From contig JAJFVD010000002.1 in assembly GCA_021371955.1 (NCBI GenBank), positions 1-64,000 of the forward strand: a DNA stretch of 64,000 bases, in the 5' to 3' direction. Position 1 is the stretch's first letter, and the number at the start of each line of letters is the position of its first letter. The DNA is from Bacteroidales bacterium (lineage in GTDB: Bacteria > Bacteroidota > Bacteroidia > Bacteroidales > UBA932). Under the pieces are notes generated by a model. It had not been told where the DNA came from. It saw only the letters and a list, made by a program, of their open reading frames with translations, and ran no database searches. The position numbers were made by a program, and so were the translations under genes. This document shows positions 62,129 to 64,000 of the stretch, in pieces.

Positions 62129-64000
62129 TTAGTTATTACTTATTTGTCTTTTGACTTCGTTTGTTATCAATTCTGCAAATTCTTCAACTGACATTGTACC
62201 GATATCTTCTCCTCCCTGCTTTCTTACAGAAACCTTGCCGGATTCTGCTTCTTTCTCACCAACAATAAGGAGGAACGGAACTCTTTTAAGCTCATTCTCC
62301 CTGATTTTCTTACCGATAGTCTCGTTACGGTCGTCAATTGAGGCGCGAATATCGCTATTATTAAGTGAATCTACAACTTTTTTTGCATATTCGTTATGTT
62401 TTTCGCTCACAGGAAGAATTACAGCCTGCTCCGGAGCAAGCCACAAAGGGAACTTTCCGCCTGTGTGCTCTATGAGAACAGCAACGAATCTTTCCATAGA
62501 TCCGAAAGGTGCTCTGTGAATCATAACCGGCCGGTATTTTTTGTCATCGGCACCCACATACTCCAGTTCAAACCGTTCCGGAAGATTGTAGTCTACCTGG
62601 ATTGTGCCAAGTTGCCATTTTCTTCCGATAGCGTCTCTTACCATGAAGTCAAGTTTTGGACCGTAAAATGCAGCTTCTCCAAGTTCAACAACTGTGTTGA
62701 GCCCCTTTTCGGCAGCAGCTTCAATAATAGCCCTCTCTGCCTTTTCCCAGTTTTCATCGGAACCGATGTATTTTTCCCTGTTGTCCGGGTCCCTTAATGA
62801 TATTTGTGCTGTATATTCTTTAAAATCAAGTGTTTTGAAAATATAGAGAACGATATCGATTACTTTGATAAATTCTTCTTTCAACTGATCCGGACGGCAG
62901 AAAATGTGTGCATCGTCCTGGGTAAATCCTCTCACCCTTGTCAGCCCGTGAAGTTCACCGCTCTGCTCATATCTGTAAACAGTTCCAAATTCCGCCAGCC
63001 TTAAAGGCATGTCTTTGTATGAACGGGGTTTTACTTTGTATATCTCGCAATGGTGAGGGCAGTTCATTGGTTTGAGCAAAAACTCTTCCCCTTCCTGAGG
63101 AGTATGAATAGGCTGAAAAGAGTCTTTCCCGTATTTTGCATAGTGTCCGGAAGTTACATAAAGTTCTTTTTGCCCGATATGAGGAGTTATTACAGGGAGA
63201 TATCCGTATTTCTTCTGAACAGACTTAAGGAAATTTTCAAGCCTTTCGCGAAGCATTGCCCCTTTTGGCAGCCATAGAGGAAGACCCTGTCCCACTCTCT
63301 GCGAAAATGCAAAAAGTTCAAGTTCCTTACCTATTTTTCTGTGGTCCCTTTTCTTTGCCTCTTCGAGCATAATCAAATACTCGTCGAGCATCTTTTTCTG
63401 AGGAAATGTTACTCCGTATATACGGGTAAGCATTTTGTTCTTTTCGTTTCCACGCCAGTATGCTCCTGCAATTGAGGTGAGCTTAACGGCTTTTATGACC
63501 GAAGTATCGGCCAAATGCGGGCCGCGGCAAAGATCGGTAAACGATCCGTTGGTATAAAAAGAGATGGTGCCGTCTTCGAGATCCTTAATGAGTTCGCACT
63601 TATATTCATCGCCTTTGGTGGTATAAGTACTCATTGCCTCTTCCTTGCTCACATCCTTGCGTACAAAGTGTTGCTTTTCCCTTGCAAGCTCAAGCATCTT
63701 ATCCTCAATTTTCTTGAGGTCCGATTCTGTAATGGTTTTCTCTCCTAAATCTACATCGTAATAGAAACCTGTTTCAATTGCAGGGCCTATTCCAAACTTA
63801 ATTCCGGGATATAACTGTTCCAGAGCTTCTGCCATGAGGTGAGAAGAAGAGTGCCAGAAAGTATTTTTTGCCTCCTGATCTTCCCATTTGTGAAGTTTAA
63901 TTGATGCATCCTCATTAATGGGGCGGTTAATTTCAACAACTTTTGAATTAATGGTTGCTGCAAGAACTTCCGAAGCGAGCCTCGGACTTATTCCATTCGC
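62129..64000 (-). CDS. thrS: Threonyl-tRNA synthetase (5' partial)
   Basis: Charges tRNA-Thr. The frame stays open to the end of the window, so 623 residues are present and the N-terminal TGS domain start is missing. Visible: the end of the TGS region, the editing domain ([14 protein letters not shown] with HxxxH-type site, and CRGPHLADT), class II motif 2 ([31 protein letters not shown]), zinc Cys/His ([11 protein letters not shown]), motif 3 ([18 protein letters not shown]) and the C-terminal anticodon domain. First visible gene of thrS-infC-rpmI-rplT. Confidence 0.97.
   Translation of the reverse strand, partial: ANGISPRLASEVLAATINSKVVEINRPINEDASIKLHKWEDQEAKNTFWHSSSHLMAEALEQLYPGIKFGIGPAIETGFYYDVDLGEKTITESDLKKIEDKMLELAREKQHFVRKDVSKEEAMSTYTTKGDEYKCELIKDLEDGTISFYTNGSFTDLCRGPHLADTSVIKAVKLTSIAGAYWRGNEKNKMLTRIYGVTFPQKKMLDEYLIMLEEAKKRDHRKIGKELELFAFSQRVGQGLPLWLPKGAMLRERLENFLKSVQKKYGYLPVITPHIGQKELYVTSGHYAKYGKDSFQPIHTPQEGEEFLLKPMNCPHHCEIYKVKPRSYKDMPLRLAEFGTVYRYEQSGELHGLTRVRGFTQDDAHIFCRPDQLKEEFIKVIDIVLYIFKTLDFKEYTAQISLRDPDNREKYIGSDENWEKAERAIIEAAAEKGLNTVVELGEAAFYGPKLDFMVRDAIGRKWQLGTIQVDYNLPERFELEYVGADDKKYRPVMIHRAPFGSMERFVAVLIEHTGGKFPLWLAPEQAVILPVSEKHNEYAKKVVDSLNNSDIRASIDDRNETIGKKIRENELKRVPFLLIVGEKEAESGKVSVRKQGGEDIGTMSVEEFAELITNEVKRQISNN

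Overview
The window is a chromosomal fragment from a member of the Bacteroidota, most likely Bacteroidales. The evidence is the clade-restricted families (DUF4295, DUF4293, putative porin, OMP_b-brl barrels, large signal peptidase I), the promoters that fit the Bacteroidota pattern TTTG / TAnnTTTG, the mostly weak Shine-Dalgarno sites, and the gene order thrS-infC-rpmI-rplT and rpmB-rpmG-DUF4295-ftsY. Both ends cut through genes: a TolC-type efflux protein on the left and thrS on the right. I saw no rRNA, tRNA, transposase or CRISPR array.

Layout. (1) 1-5255: metal resistance, with a TolC-like channel, an RND adaptor lipoprotein, an unusual PII-like/MtrA-like/DUF4346 fusion and a Zn/Cd/Pb P-type ATPase. 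(2) 5346-8577: a PNPOx-fold protein, an S9 peptidase and an NhaD antiporter. (3) 8641-13467: an export-type operon (outer membrane barrel, MMPL/RND permease, LolA-like carrier, Hpt protein). (4) 13515-18490: NAD salvage (pncB, pncA) run together with a ROK kinase, an MFS transporter and a SIS-domain protein. (5) 18537-29811: envelope and housekeeping genes (putative porin, lytic transglycosylase, LolC/E-like permease, SirB1-like protein, nucleoside phosphorylase, TPR protein, mtgA, M28 peptidase, barrel). (6) 29836-38282: a leftward operon, amidase-uvrB-RelA/SpoT-uvrA, with overlapping genes. (7) 38325-44966: a SIMPL protein, enolase with a clear terminator, a large palindrome, an OMP barrel and an M14 carboxypeptidase. 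(8) 45004-49332: a UbiA prenyltransferase, pheT and ftsY, leftward. (9) 49354-58759: an accessory island on the opposite strand. (10) 58760-64000: the translation cluster DUF4295, rpmG, rpmB, lepB, rplT, rpmI, infC, thrS, leftward.

The most interesting part is the island at 49.4-58.7 kb. It lies between ftsY and DUF4295, which are normally neighbours. It carries one tight rightward operon of eight genes: an MmeI/YeeA(DnmA)-like adenine methyltransferase, a two-TM protein with an abortive-infection-like look, an SF2 helicase, an 88-residue protein, a GIY-YIG nuclease with an ASCH-like C-terminus, and a toxin-like protein, an Xre antitoxin and a SecB-like chaperone in the order of toxin-antitoxin-chaperone (TAC) modules. 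The 88-residue protein and the nuclease begin with the same ESLFDxPI peptide, which suggests a shared docking partner. Both island edges carry long, partly nested imperfect palindromes that share the core ATTGCAAGGAGCAATT. The inferred function is modification-linked anti-phage defence secured by an addiction module. None of this has been tested here.
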